From contig CABJAW010000002.1 in the NCBI GenBank assembly GCA_902363665.1, forward strand, positions 124,001 to 188,000: a stretch of DNA of 64,000 nucleotides, read 5' to 3'. This stretch comes from Lachnospiraceae bacterium. GTDB taxonomy: Bacteria > Bacillota > Clostridia > Lachnospirales > Lachnospiraceae. The notes beneath the pieces are model-generated. The model was not told where the DNA came from, searched no databases, and saw only the letters and a list, made by a program, of their open reading frames with translations. Both the position numbers and the translations under genes were made by a program. This document shows, in pieces, positions 9,225-18,300 of this stretch. The number at the start of each line of letters is the position of its first letter. Positions within the stretch are counted from its first letter, which is position 1.

Positions 9225-9945
9225 CTATGCCGTTCTTTGCTCTTTTTTACTTGTGTTGCGGGCATTTTCAATTGCCCGTGTGAAGTCAAATGCACCGATG
9301 AAGTTATAGACGATGGTGATCTCCCGCGTTCTGGATTTCTTATTAACATGGGAAACTTCGATTCTATCAATGAAAGCGCGGAGAACAGCCGCGTCAAGCT
9401 CCTGCAAATCCGTGTACTTCTTCACGGCAGCAATAAACTCCTTGACATTGGTTTTCTGCCGCCCCTACTGCTTCAGTCTTTGCGTAAAACTTCTGCCATT
9501 GATTTCAGGTTGCTTTGTTCCAGCTCGTAGTCGTGGGACATTTTGATAGAATGGGTTGTGCAGAGACCCTTACCCTTACGATAGGTAGAGCAGATGAAAT
9601 ATTTCTGGTTCTCTGCAAAGTTGGTAGCGCGGCATTGATACATTTTGCCGCCGCATTCCGCGCAATACAGAAGCCCGGAGAACATCCCCATTTCACCCAT
9701 CGTTGACTGCGATAAAGTGAACGCCGAACTCCGGGAAAACAACATCGGTATACATTCCCACTTGGAGATAATCACGTCCGAAGCGGCTCATGTCTTTTAC
9801 AATGACACGCTTGATCCGTCCTGCCTTGATGTCTGCAAGCATACGCTAGAAGCCCGGACGGTTGAAGTTTGTGCCGGAATAACCGTCGTCCTCGTCATAA
9901 CGGCGGAACGCCGCCTGTCTGATCTGGCGTTGCTGATAAAGCATA
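9225..9945 (-). pseudogene. Large serine recombinase, broken and internally deleted
   Basis: Three pieces of a conjugative-element resolvase are readable in order on the minus strand. The first is a catalytic-domain fragment (DEDDGYSGTNFNRPGF, then a TAG where Gln is expected, then RMLADIKAGRIKRVIVKDMSRFGRDYLQVGMY). After a deletion there is a zinc-ribbon region (GLLYCAECGGKMYQC ... STYRKGKGLCTTHSIK). The third is the C-terminal DUF4368-type segment (KYTDLQELDAAVLRAFIDRI ... YNFIGAFDFTRAIENA) in another frame. The N-terminal catalytic Ser region and most of the middle are missing. Such enzymes excise and integrate ICEs; this one cannot be active. It abuts an oppositely oriented relaxase tail at 9951. 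Confidence 0.85.
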
Positions 9946-9950
9946 CTGTC

Positions 9951-10268
9951 GCCTACAAGGAACTAAAGCCGCTGTATAGCGAATACAAAAAGTCCCGTAA
10001 CAAGGAAAAGTATCTGCGTGGACATGAGCGTGAAATCATTCTCTTTGAAGCGTCGGCGCGAGCACTGAAAGCAGCGGGCGTCGGTGATAAGCTCCCCGAC
10101 CTCGCCAAGCTGCGTGAGGAATATTCCAGACTGTCCGAAGAAAAGGACCGGCTGTACGCTGAGTACGGAAGCCTGAAAAAACATATGCGAGAATACGATG
10201 CCGTCAAGCAGAACATCGACAGCATCCTGCCCCCCAATCGTGGGCAGGAACAGGACAAAGCCTTATAG
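9951..10268 (+). pseudogene. C-terminal remnant of a relaxase/mobilisation protein
   Basis: In-frame sequence of 105 codons starting at AYKELKPLYSEYKK and ending at a TAG reads as the helical C-terminus typical of ICE relaxases (EIILFEASARALK, KLREEYSRLSEEKDRLYAEY, KKHMREYDAVKQNIDSIL). The nicking domain and any start codon are absent. The open frame continues upstream into antisense recombinase sequence only by chance. It shows that a conjugative element once lay here and was deleted between the recombinase and relaxase genes. Confidence 0.65.
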
Positions 10269-10281
10269 CTTTTCTGACATT

Positions 10282-10312
10282 CGCACATTAGTTTCAAGGA
10301 ATTTAATGTGTG
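10282..10312 (+). promoter_or_regulatory. AbiEi operator 1 (31-bp inverted repeat)
   Basis: CGCACATTA, 13 bp, TAATGTGTG. It matches the second repeat at 10336-10366 and lies 54 bp upstream of it (centre to centre), about five helical turns. This suits cooperative binding by the AbiEi antitoxin. Confidence 0.65.
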
Positions 10313-10327
10313 TTCGTTGATTTGCTG

Positions 10328-10366
10328 TTGACAGACGCACATTATTTTTCTATAATATAATGTGTG
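10328..10366 (+). promoter_or_regulatory. abiE promoter with embedded operator 2
   Basis: A consensus promoter, TTGACA at 10328-10333, 17 bp, TATAAT at 10351-10356. The inverted repeat CGCACATTAT...ATAATGTGTG (10336-10366) covers the spacer and the -10 box, so protein bound here would block polymerase. This fits negative autoregulation. Confidence 0.8.
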
Positions 10367-10389
10367 ATTGTCAAAGCGAGGTGAGCAAT

Positions 10390-10983
10390 ATGAACGCCAA
10401 GGAGCGAATCGAAAAACTACTGGAAGCATCGGAGAACGGCACGATCACCGCAGCGCAGGTGACGGAAGCCGGACTGCACCGCAGCGTTTTACAGGAATTC
10501 GTCAAGAGCGGCAAGATGTACCGCTTTGGGCGCGGTCTGTATGTGCGTAGCAACGCATGGGAGGACGATTTCTACCTCTTGCAGCGCAAGTATGGGCGCG
10601 GGATCTATTCGCACGATACCGCTCTGTATTTGCTGGGCTATTCAGACCGTACCCCGGCGAAATATACGATGACCTTTCCAAAGGGCTACAATGCCCCATC
10701 CTTGAAGCAGGAAAATTTAATTGTCAAGCGCGTTGTGCCGGAGAACTACGAGTTTGGCAGAATTGAAATTGAATCCCCCTCCGGCAATCCGATTCGTGTT
10801 TACGATTTGGAACGGACGCTGTGCGACATCCTGCGCGGCAGCGGCAGCGATGTTCAGATCGTCGGAGAAGCTATGAAACGCTATGCAGCGTCCAAGGACA
10901 AGAACATTCACAAACTGATGCAGTACGCAGACCAACTTCGCGTAAAGCCCAAGGTACTGCGCTACATGGAGGTTTTGCTATGA
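10390..10983 (+). CDS. abiEi: AbiEi antitoxin/repressor
   Basis: Antitoxin of the type IV AbiE toxin-antitoxin and phage abortive-infection system, 197 residues. Residues 1-60 form the winged-helix domain (KERIEKLLEASENGTITAAQVTEAGLHR...VLQEFVKSGKMYRFGRGLYV). The rest is the C-terminal antitoxin domain (IYSHDTALYLLGYSDRTPAKYTMTFPKG; YDLERTLCDILR). The start at 10390 follows AGGTGAGCAAT. Its TGA overlaps the toxin ATG (ATGA), so the two are translationally coupled. In studied AbiE systems the antitoxin represses its own promoter through paired inverted repeats. Two such repeats are present here. Confidence 0.93.
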   Translation: MNAKERIEKLLEASENGTITAAQVTEAGLHRSVLQEFVKSGKMYRFGRGLYVRSNAWEDDFYLLQRKYGRGIYSHDTALYLLGYSDRTPAKYTMTFPKGYNAPSLKQENLIVKRVVPENYEFGRIEIESPSGNPIRVYDLERTLCDILRGSGSDVQIVGEAMKRYAASKDKNIHKLMQYADQLRVKPKVLRYMEVLL

Positions 10984-11825
10984 TTACAAAAAATCCAATG
11001 CAACTGAAAGCCTTTATCAAAAACAAAGCGGCGGAGAAGCATATTTCGGCACAGCTCATCATGCAGAACTATATGTTGGAACGACTGCTGGAACGAATTT
11101 CACTCTCGCCCTATAAGAACAATTTCATTCTCAAAGGCGGATTTCTGATTTCCGCCATTGTGGGACTGGACACGCGGGCGACAATGGATCTGGACACGAC
11201 GATCAAGGGCTTCACCCTGACGCATGAAGCAATCCGCAAAATCTTTACAGAGATTTGCGCTGTCCAGATTGCCGACGACGTGCAGTTTGAGGTCGTCGGT
11301 ATCTCTGACATTCGGGAAACCGATGATTACCCCGGCATCCGGGTCGCGCTGAAAGCGAACTATCCGCCAATCAGCGTACCGCTGACGGTGGATGTCACCA
11401 CGGGCGACATGATAACGCCCCGCGAGGTGGAATACACATTCTCGCTCTTGTTCGATGACCGCACGATCAGTATTCTTGCCTACAACCTTGAAACGGTGCT
11501 GGCAGAAAAGCTGGAAACAGTTCTGTCCCGCAACATTGCAAATACCCGTCCAAGAGATTATTACGACATACATATTCTGTACGCGCTGCGCGGCGTGGAG
11601 TGCGACAAAGCGACGCTGCGTCGGGCGCTGGAACGGACGACGCAGAAACGCGGCAGCGGCACGATCCTGACAGACTATTCAGAGATTATGAAAGAGATCC
11701 GCGAAAGCGATACGCTCCGCAAGCTGTGGGAGAAATACAGCCGCGAATATGAGTACGCAAAGGACATTTCCTTTGATGATACCTGTAATACCATTCAGAC
11801 AATTATGGACGCAATCACGGTGTAA
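10980..11825 (+). CDS. abiEii: AbiEii nucleotidyltransferase toxin
   Basis: Toxin of the AbiE system, a DUF1814-type nucleotidyltransferase of 281 residues. The NTase core is intact: GGFLISAIVGLDTRATMDLDTTIKG contains the Gly-Gly...Asp-x-Asp metal site, and the later NLETVLAEKLETVLSR and RPRDYYDIHIL segments match the conserved Lys/Asp motifs. Known homologues use GTP and arrest growth reversibly. The system looks functional even though the element carrying it has decayed, which is common for addictive or anti-phage cargo. Confidence 0.93.
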   Translation: MITKNPMQLKAFIKNKAAEKHISAQLIMQNYMLERLLERISLSPYKNNFILKGGFLISAIVGLDTRATMDLDTTIKGFTLTHEAIRKIFTEICAVQIADDVQFEVVGISDIRETDDYPGIRVALKANYPPISVPLTVDVTTGDMITPREVEYTFSLLFDDRTISILAYNLETVLAEKLETVLSRNIANTRPRDYYDIHILYALRGVECDKATLRRALERTTQKRGSGTILTDYSEIMKEIRESDTLRKLWEKYSREYEYAKDISFDDTCNTIQTIMDAITV

Positions 11826-11843
11826 ACGAAAGGAGGCTTCTTT

Positions 11844-12236
11844 ATGGGTTGGCTGGCAGCGCAGGGCGCAATCATGGCGATTGGGCTTTTCATTGGGCTT
11901 GTCTGCTCGGTGATCGGACTATTCTTCGGGCATATCATTCTCTTTGACAGCATTGCTCTCGGCATTGCCGCCGGAGTGTGCTGCAATCAATTCACCGCAA
12001 TTCATCCGGCGCTTTGTCTTGTGATCGGCATTGCAACATTCCTGCTGTTGTTGTGGCTGCAAAATACCAGGATCGGCTTCTGGCTCGTCGGCGGGCTGCT
12101 CACGCTGATCTATGCAGCGGTGTTCGGGCTGCTGGCCTACTTCATTTCAGAACATGATCCCATTTGGGGCTGGGTGATCTTCGGGCTGGTGTTCCTCGTG
12201 GTCGGTGCGCTGCACCTACGCGCACGGGATAACTGA
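11844..12236 (+). CDS. Small integral membrane protein, third gene of the abiE operon
   Basis: A 130-residue protein with about four hydrophobic helices (AIMAIGLFIGLVCSVIGLFF; IALGIAAGVCC; LVIGIATFLLLLWL; VIFGLVFLVVGALHL). A perfect AAAGGAGG lies 7 bases before the ATG, and it starts 18 bp after the toxin stop, so it is probably co-transcribed. I do not recognise the family. It could be an accessory part of the phage-defence cargo or unrelated element cargo. Confidence 0.7.
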   Translation: MGWLAAQGAIMAIGLFIGLVCSVIGLFFGHIILFDSIALGIAAGVCCNQFTAIHPALCLVIGIATFLLLLWLQNTRIGFWLVGGLLTLIYAAVFGLLAYFISEHDPIWGWVIFGLVFLVVGALHLRARDN

Positions 12237-12332
12237 AAACGAGTACAAGGTCACGGCTTAGAGTGCCTGTATGCCTTGCCGGGCGCGGCTTTACAGCACC
12301 GAAAACACAAGGGGCGTATGTTTCCTTGTCTG

Positions 12333-12485
12333 TTATGAAAAATGAGTATAACATTTTTCTATATATCCAAGAACATCAGCTTCTTTAAACAAGTGGATAA
12401 TCTGTTCAACAGGTAAATGCCACTCTTCTGAAGCAAGCCGGATTAATCTTGTTTGCATGAAGGTAATCTCTGTTTTCTCACTCAT
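12333..12485 (-). CDS. Tiny DUF3791-like protein, probably truncated
   Basis: ATG at 12485 with AAGGAGG upstream opens a 50-residue frame. It starts MSEKTEITFM, continues with LPVEQIIHLFKEADVLGYI and ends CYTHFS. DUF3791 proteins share the helix and LGYI..CY pattern but normally continue about 15-20 residues further, so the C-terminus seems lost. The role is unknown; relatives often sit beside toxin-antitoxin-like genes. Confidence 0.5.
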   Translation of the reverse strand: MSEKTEITFMQTRLIRLASEEWHLPVEQIIHLFKEADVLGYIEKCYTHFS

Positions 12486-12550
12486 AATGAATCCTCCTTA
12501 ATTTCTTGGTCAATAAGTCGAGTAGACTAAGACCTCTCAATCTTAGCCCC

Positions 12551-12733
12551 TCACAGATCCGTATACGGACACTCCGCATACACGCAGAATTGATACTTCC
12601 AGTGCGGACGGTAAAAGTGACAGGTATTGCAATCCTCACAGTCGGCACAGCCGCCGTTTTCGTGTCGGTCAAAGCCGAGGTTGCCTTGCATGAGCATTTC
12701 AAATGCTCGGCTGCTGCCGTCCGTAAAATACAT
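12551..12733 (-). CDS. Small cysteine-rich protein of mobile-element type
   Basis: A 60-residue protein, MYFTDGSSRAFEMLMQGN..., with a cluster of cysteines in its second half (CADCEDCNTC, then FCVYAECPY) that suggests a zinc-binding knuckle. AAAGGAGG lies about 9 bases upstream of ATG 12733. Function unknown. Its place in the remnant suggests element cargo. Confidence 0.6.
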   Translation of the reverse strand: MYFTDGSSRAFEMLMQGNLGFDRHENGGCADCEDCNTCHFYRPHWKYQFCVYAECPYTDL

Positions 12734-12764
12734 TGTGGCTACGCCTCCTTTCAGATTTAGGCAT

Positions 12765-12799
12765 AAAAAAACGCCGTAGACTTTTCTCAAAATCTACGG
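12765..12799 (-). terminator. Intrinsic terminator
   Basis: CCGTAGA ... TCTACGG stem (with complementary TTTTGAGAAAA inside) followed by CG and a run of seven T on the minus strand. It lies 170 bp after the dnaJ stop and before the Cys-rich ORF, insulating the element remnant from dnaJ transcription. Confidence 0.75.
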
Positions 12800-12970
12800 A
12801 GTGGGCGTATGCGAAAAAGGATGCTGCCTTACGGTAACATCCCTTTTGTCGCTTGGTTATTCAATTTTTGAACTAACCTGTTTGCCCGCTGCGCTTAAAA
12901 GCGTTGATTTTACTGGGTTCCTGCTTGTTCGCCTATGTCAACGCTCTTATCTGCAGCGGTCTTTTTCTGT
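12800..12970. other. Gap between the terminator and dnaJ
   Basis: A plus-strand hairpin GGATG...CATCC followed by CTTTTG lies near 12820-12850 and may be a weak terminator. No ORF is supported. The right edge of the element remnant is probably here, but no clear attachment repeat is visible. Confidence 0.35.
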
Positions 12971-14224
12971 TTATGCCGCATACCCCCGGCCGCCACGATA
13001 TTCTTTTGCGGCGCCGTCCGGGATGCCGGCTGCGCGCTGGAACTCGCGGAGCTTCTGCTTTGCCTCCTCACTAAGACCGGTCGGTACCTGAATCTGTACG
13101 GTAACGTACTGGTCACCGTGTACCTTCGGATCCTTCATCGACACGATGCCTTTTCCTTTCAGACGGATCTTCGTACCGGACTGTGTGCCCTCACGGATCT
13201 TGCAGACGACGTTTCCGTACAGTGTTTCGACGGTCGCTTCTCCGCCGAATACCGCTGTCGTATACGGAATATTCACGGTCGTGTACACGTCGGAACCTTT
13301 CCGCTCGTAGCCCGGGCGGCTGCCGACTGTTACTTCCAGAAGCAGGTCGCCTGCCTGGCCGCCCCCGATCCCCGGCTGTCCTTTGCCACGCAGACGGACG
13401 CTCTTTCCGGTATCAATGCCCGCCGGAATGTGAACCTGCAGCGTCTTGTTTTCGCCGTGGCCGTCTGTCAGTGTAATCCGCTTGTCGCAGCCGAAGGCCG
13501 CCTCATCGAATGTGATCGATACGTTTGCATGGAGGTCTTCTCCTTTGCTCTGATAGCCATTGCCCGCATCAAAGCCATCTCCGAAACCACTTCCGTTTCC
13601 AAAGCCGCTTCCGTAACCAAAACCGCTGCCGTTTCCAAATCCACTGCCATTGCGTCCGTTCCCACGTCGGCCAAAGCCACTGTAACTGCCGCCGTTTCCG
13701 CCAAAGCCGGAAAATCCACCGCTAAATCCGCCCTGTGACCTTCCGCCGGTATTTCCATTGCTGCTGTAACTGTAGTACGTGCCGCCGTCTGAAGTCCTGC
13801 CCTGACGGAAGCCTCCTGCTCCGCCGCCGAACATATTTTTCAGGATATCGTCCATATCATCGCCGCTGAAATGGTATTCCTGATAGCTTCCGTTTGAGCC
13901 GTTCGCGCCGCCTCCAAAACCGCCAAAGCCGCCGAAACCACCCTGGAACGGGCCTTCGTAAGCGCCGCCCTGTGCGCCTGCTCCCGGTGCGCTTCCGTCA
14001 AATGCCGCATGGCCGAACTGATCATACAGTTTTCTCTTCTCTTTGTCACTGAGAACATTGTACGCCTCCGTGACCTCCTTGAATTTCTGCTCTGCCTTCG
14101 GATCTCCGCCATTCGTATCCGGATGGTATTTCTTTGCGAGTTTACGGTATGCTTTTTTTATTGTATTGTCATCTGCGCTGCGGGATACCCCGAGCACTTC
14201 ATAATAATCTCTTTTTTCTGCCAT
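12971..14224 (-). CDS. dnaJ: DnaJ/CbpA-type Hsp40 co-chaperone lacking the zinc finger
   Basis: A 417-residue J-protein. Residues 3-70 form a complete J domain with the HPD motif ([10 protein letters not shown]), which triggers ATP hydrolysis by DnaK. A very long Gly/Phe/Ser/Asn-rich region follows (about residues 75-230) with repeated [11 protein letters not shown] units. The two C-terminal substrate-binding beta domains come next ([23 protein letters not shown]..., [10 protein letters not shown]..., [24 protein letters not shown]). The four CxxCxGxG zinc motifs of class A DnaJ are missing, so this is class B. ATG 14224 is chosen after GGAAGGTGACAAGT; a GTG at 14233 is less likely. It is monocistronic with its own promoter, and no CIRCE element is seen. 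Confidence 0.93.
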   Translation of the reverse strand: MAEKRDYYEVLGVSRSADDNTIKKAYRKLAKKYHPDTNGGDPKAEQKFKEVTEAYNVLSDKEKRKLYDQFGHAAFDGSAPGAGAQGGAYEGPFQGGFGGFGGFGGGANGSNGSYQEYHFSGDDMDDILKNMFGGGAGGFRQGRTSDGGTYYSYSSNGNTGGRSQGGFSGGFSGFGGNGGSYSGFGRRGNGRNGSGFGNGSGFGYGSGFGNGSGFGDGFDAGNGYQSKGEDLHANVSITFDEAAFGCDKRITLTDGHGENKTLQVHIPAGIDTGKSVRLRGKGQPGIGGGQAGDLLLEVTVGSRPGYERKGSDVYTTVNIPYTTAVFGGEATVETLYGNVVCKIREGTQSGTKIRLKGKGIVSMKDPKVHGDQYVTVQIQVPTGLSEEAKQKLREFQRAAGIPDGAAKEYRGGRGYAA

Positions 14225-14290
14225 ACTTGTCACCTTCCATATCCGAACCAGACAACATCATTGCTGTCAGTAAAAGAATCTTCTTCAGAA

Positions 14291-14318
14291 AACTCCCCGA
14301 AAATACATCCGGGGAGTT
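14291..14318 (-). terminator. Hairpin with U-tract in the dnaJ leader
   Basis: AACTCCCCG / CGGGGAGTT stem followed by TTTTC on the minus strand (and TTTCTTTT on the plus strand). It lies downstream of the dnaJ promoter (14346-14374) and upstream of the dnaJ start, so on the minus strand it would act as an attenuator or leader hairpin. Confidence 0.6.
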
Positions 14319-14345
14319 TCTTTTGCCGCTCTTTGTTCTATTTGT

Positions 14346-14374
14346 AATATAACAGATAAGTGACTTGCTGTCAA
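14346..14374 (-). promoter_or_regulatory. dnaJ promoter
   Basis: TTGACA at 14374-14369, 17-bp spacer, TATATT at 14351-14346, close to consensus. Start of transcription is expected near 14339, giving a leader of about 115 nt. Confidence 0.8.
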
Positions 14375-14428
14375 GTAAATTACTGACAAATCTTTTCGTC
14401 TTCAGAAGGTATCTTTCGTCAATTCCTC

Positions 14429-15307
14429 TTATCCGATAATCTCTACCGCCCACTCATTCCGATACGTTTTGCCGCCGTCCAGCGCGATCAGATCTGCCTG
14501 CTGCCCGAAATCCTCAATGATTCCTTTTCTCGACGGCAGGGAGCTCCACGGCTCGATGCAGACGTACGGCGCTTCGATCTTCGGCATATGCCAGAATCCG
14601 ATCACGTTGTAATCCGGGAAGGATACACGCACAGCGCGTTTTCCCTTTTCTGAATGCAGGGTCACCGTATGATCTGTGTGCTTCAGGACGATCGCATCGT
14701 CATCAAACAGGTCGTGATGCAGCGGAATCTTTGTGCCATCCACAAGCGGATATTCCGCATCGCTTCCATTTAAGAAGCAGTCCGCAGTAAATCCGACGCG
14801 GTACGGATGCGCACTGTGGGAAAACTCCAGACAGTAATCCTCAAATGAAAGCCCGTCCTCAAGCGGCACGTTGAAGCCCGGATGACCGCCAATGCCAAAG
14901 TGCATTCTAGTGCTTCCGATATTTTCCACCTCGTTCGTCACATGCATTACGTTTCCCTTAAGCGCATAGGTAATCCGGTAGGTAAAAGAAAACGGATACT
15001 GCGCCAGCGTTTCTTCATTGCTGTCGTAACGAAGCGTGATGCTCTCTTTCGTCTGCTTCTCCGGTATCAGCTCAACCGCATTGATAAATCCATGGATCTT
15101 CATTGTATATTCATTTCCGTCGTACGTGTATTTCTGTTCGGTCAGACGTGCCACATACGGGAAAATATTCGGAGCCTGCCCATTCCAGACATCCGGGTTG
15201 CCCTGCCACAGATACTCGGTGCCATCCGCGCTCTGGATGGAGTAAAGCTCTGCGCCGAGCGAATTGACGGTTACCTTTAAATGATCATTCTGAATCGTAT
15301 AAAACAT
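14429..15307 (-). CDS. Aldose 1-epimerase family protein (LacX-like)
   Basis: A 292-residue galactose-mutarotase-fold enzyme. Family landmarks include the N-terminal NSLGAELYSIQ, IFPYVARL, KIHGF, and FGIGGHPGFNVPL with the catalytic-type His; the C-terminal YVCIEPWSSLPSRKG is typical of the LacX branch. It interconverts alpha and beta anomers of hexoses such as galactose released by beta-galactosidase. It lies 36 bp downstream of lacZ and is clearly in the same operon. The start has GGGGG eight bases upstream. Confidence 0.92.
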   Translation of the reverse strand: MFYTIQNDHLKVTVNSLGAELYSIQSADGTEYLWQGNPDVWNGQAPNIFPYVARLTEQKYTYDGNEYTMKIHGFINAVELIPEKQTKESITLRYDSNEETLAQYPFSFTYRITYALKGNVMHVTNEVENIGSTRMHFGIGGHPGFNVPLEDGLSFEDYCLEFSHSAHPYRVGFTADCFLNGSDAEYPLVDGTKIPLHHDLFDDDAIVLKHTDHTVTLHSEKGKRAVRVSFPDYNVIGFWHMPKIEAPYVCIEPWSSLPSRKGIIEDFGQQADLIALDGGKTYRNEWAVEIIG

Positions 15308-15343
15308 GTAAAAAACCCCCTTTTTTCCGCTGTTCTGAACGGT

Positions 15344-18300
15344 TTATTTCATAAGATAGAACGCATATTTAATATCCTGATCTGCCGGGATCCGGTACGG
15401 CGGCTCCACATCGCTGCCCCAGCTGTCGATTCCGCCGACACCGCGCATACGGCCGAGGATGCTCACTACGGTGCGGCCGGTATCCGGCAGTTCATCGCGG
15501 TGCGTTGCGTTTTCCAGCTCCTCCGGTGTGTATGGGAGCACGGAAAGGTGGAACGGCTCGCCATCCATAACGATGCGCAGGTCACCGATCTGTGCCTGGC
15601 AGGTATCTGCATGGTTGCCGCATTCCTGCGGAACGAGGTAATGTGCTGCTTCTGGTGTGCCGGTATGTACGCCGAATGTTCCGCCTTTTTTGCGGTCCGG
15701 ATACGTCTCGCCGGAAAGTCCTTCCCACGTGTATGACTCTGCCTTTCCGGGCATCAGCAGGCGAAGTCCGAACTCCGGAAGCTCCGGCAGACCCTTCGCA
15801 CCATGGTAAACGACTTCCGTATGGATCCTGCCCGCACGGTCTACCGTATATGTGATCTCTGTTTTTGCGCCCGGGGCAGACGGGAACTCATACGTATACG
15901 TCAGGGAAACCTTTTCCAGATCTGCTGCCGCCGGATCGCGGTGTGCCGCATCCTGAATATCATACTTCCGTGCTGTACATTTTTCCGCCGCACAGCCCTC
16001 ATCCGCTCCTGCCGCTTCCTTTTTCGTATCTCCGATATTTGCAAAGCTCTTCGCATACTCGGTCACCTCACAGCCCGTGCAGAGGCTAAACACATCTGCC
16101 GCCATCCAGACGGAGCTCTTTGCCCTGAAGGAATTGCCCTTGTCATTTTCCGTGGATGCCCGCCACAGCGCCGGCTTCGGCGCACGGTACAGATATTCAG
16201 TTCCGTTGTAAACGATCGATACCGGACCGCCCTCTGTCACGGAGAAAATAATCTCAAAGCCATCGCCGCGCACGCCATAATTCGCATCGCCGTGCACTGC
16301 ACTCAGACCCTTTTCAGCGGATGCATTTTTCACATCGAGCGCCGCCATCTCTTCTGCCAGACGCTTCTGCGCCGCCTCGCGTTTCTCCTGCTGCTCTGCC
16401 TCAAATGCTTCACGCTGTGCCTTCGGTGCATACCAGTGGCGTACATCCTGCATGGCCGGTTTTTCTGTGCGGTCTGCGAATACGATGCCGTTGCCGCTGA
16501 ATGCATAATCCGTCACACGGTCCAGGAAATCTCCGCCGTAGCCGAGCACATCCTCGCCGCGGTGATTTTTGTGATAAATTGCCTGATCAGCATAGTCCCA
16601 GATAAAGCCTCCCTGGTAGCCCGGGAATTCATCCAGCAGCCGGATATAACTCTCCATACCACCGATCGAATTTCCCATATCATGCATGTACTCACAGAGC
16701 AGATATGGCTTTTTGCCGTCCGTCTCAAAATATTCACGCACCATATCCGGTGTCGCGTACATACGGCTCTCCACATCGCTGATCTGGTCGTACTCACGGT
16801 TCCATGAAACGCCCTCATAGTGCACGACTCTTGACGGATCTTTTTTGTGATAATACTGGCTCATCGCAAGAATTCCGGTACCTGCATACGATTCATTTCC
16901 ACAGGACCACCACAGAATCGCCGGATGGTTTTTATCCCGCTCTACCATCGATGCTGCGCGGTCTACCACACAGGCCTCCCAGTCTGGACGATTGCCCGGC
17001 ACGTTTCCTTCCGGGTCGACGACCGCAAGCTTCGCCCACGAACCGTGACTCTCCAGATTTGCCTCGTCCATCATGCAGATGCCGTTTTCATCGCAGAGCT
17101 GATACCACAGGCTCTGATCCGGATAATGGCAGGTACGGACCGCATTGATGTTGTTGCGTGTGAAGATATCGATATCCTCTTCCATATTTTCCCGCGTCAC
17201 GGCACGGCCACGGCGTGCATTCCACTCATGGCGGTTGACACCGTTGATGATGAGACGCTCCCCATTTAACAGCATCACACGGTCTTTGATCTCAAAGCGG
17301 CGGAAACCGATGCGGTACGGAATCGTCTCAAGCAGTCTGCCGTCCGCACTCTGCACCCGGATCCAGAGCTGATACAGCTGCGGTGCACCCGGCTGCCATT
17401 TTCTGACCTGTGCGATCTGCGTTCCATCCATCTTCCAGAGCTGTACACTTCCGCTCTCCCCGTTTGCAAGTGCCGGCTTCTTCTCTTCACTTCCCGCAAA
17501 GCAACCCGATGTCCCGCCTGCATAGTGCAGCGCCCCGCTGCAGATTTCTTTTCCGGCAAATCCGGCTGCATAATTACGGTCCTGCGGTGCAAGCCCGCGC
17601 TTCCACTGCGCCGGGTCTGTCTCCTGCAGACTCCAGAAAATCCGCAGATCCTCCGGTGCTTTTTCTGAAGAAAGGCGCAGCTCCACATCCAGTGTGCCCG
17701 TCTCATTGTCTTCTTTTAATCCGGCCTTTGCCCACAGATCTTCCACATGCGCTTCCGGTTTTGCATACAGAAATACCTCACGGAATAATCCGGAGAAACG
17801 GAAAAAATCCTGATCCTCGATCCACGCCGCACTGCTGCGCTTGTAGACCTCCACGCAAAGCCGGTTGTTCTTTTCCCGGATTGCAGAAGTCAGATCAAAG
17901 TCCGACGGTGTAAACGTATCCTCTGCGTATCCGATAAAAACGCCGTTCAGCCAGACGTAAATTGCCTGCTCCGCACCCTGAAATGAAATCGCAACGCGCT
18001 TTCCGACAAGAGCCTGCTCCAGATCAAATTCCCGCACGTAGCTTCCGACCGGATCGTGATTCCAGTCAATCTGGCCCGGTTTCAAAAAGGCATGTCCGTC
18101 CCACGGATACATCGTATTGATATACTGGATCCGGTCATAGCCCTGCGTCTCCATATGGCCCGGCACTTCGATCGTGCCAAAGCCCTCCAGGCTGGCTGTC
18201 TCCTCATAAAAATCAGCCGGCCTCTGCCCTGGGCATTTGCTCCAGGCAAATTTCCAGGTACCGTTCAAAGACTGACGTAAGGTCTCTCTTCCCTCCAGCG

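Noticed and set aside
14225..14428. CIRCE heat-shock operator upstream of dnaJ
   Set aside because: No TTAGCACTC-N9-GAGTGCTAA or close variant is present.
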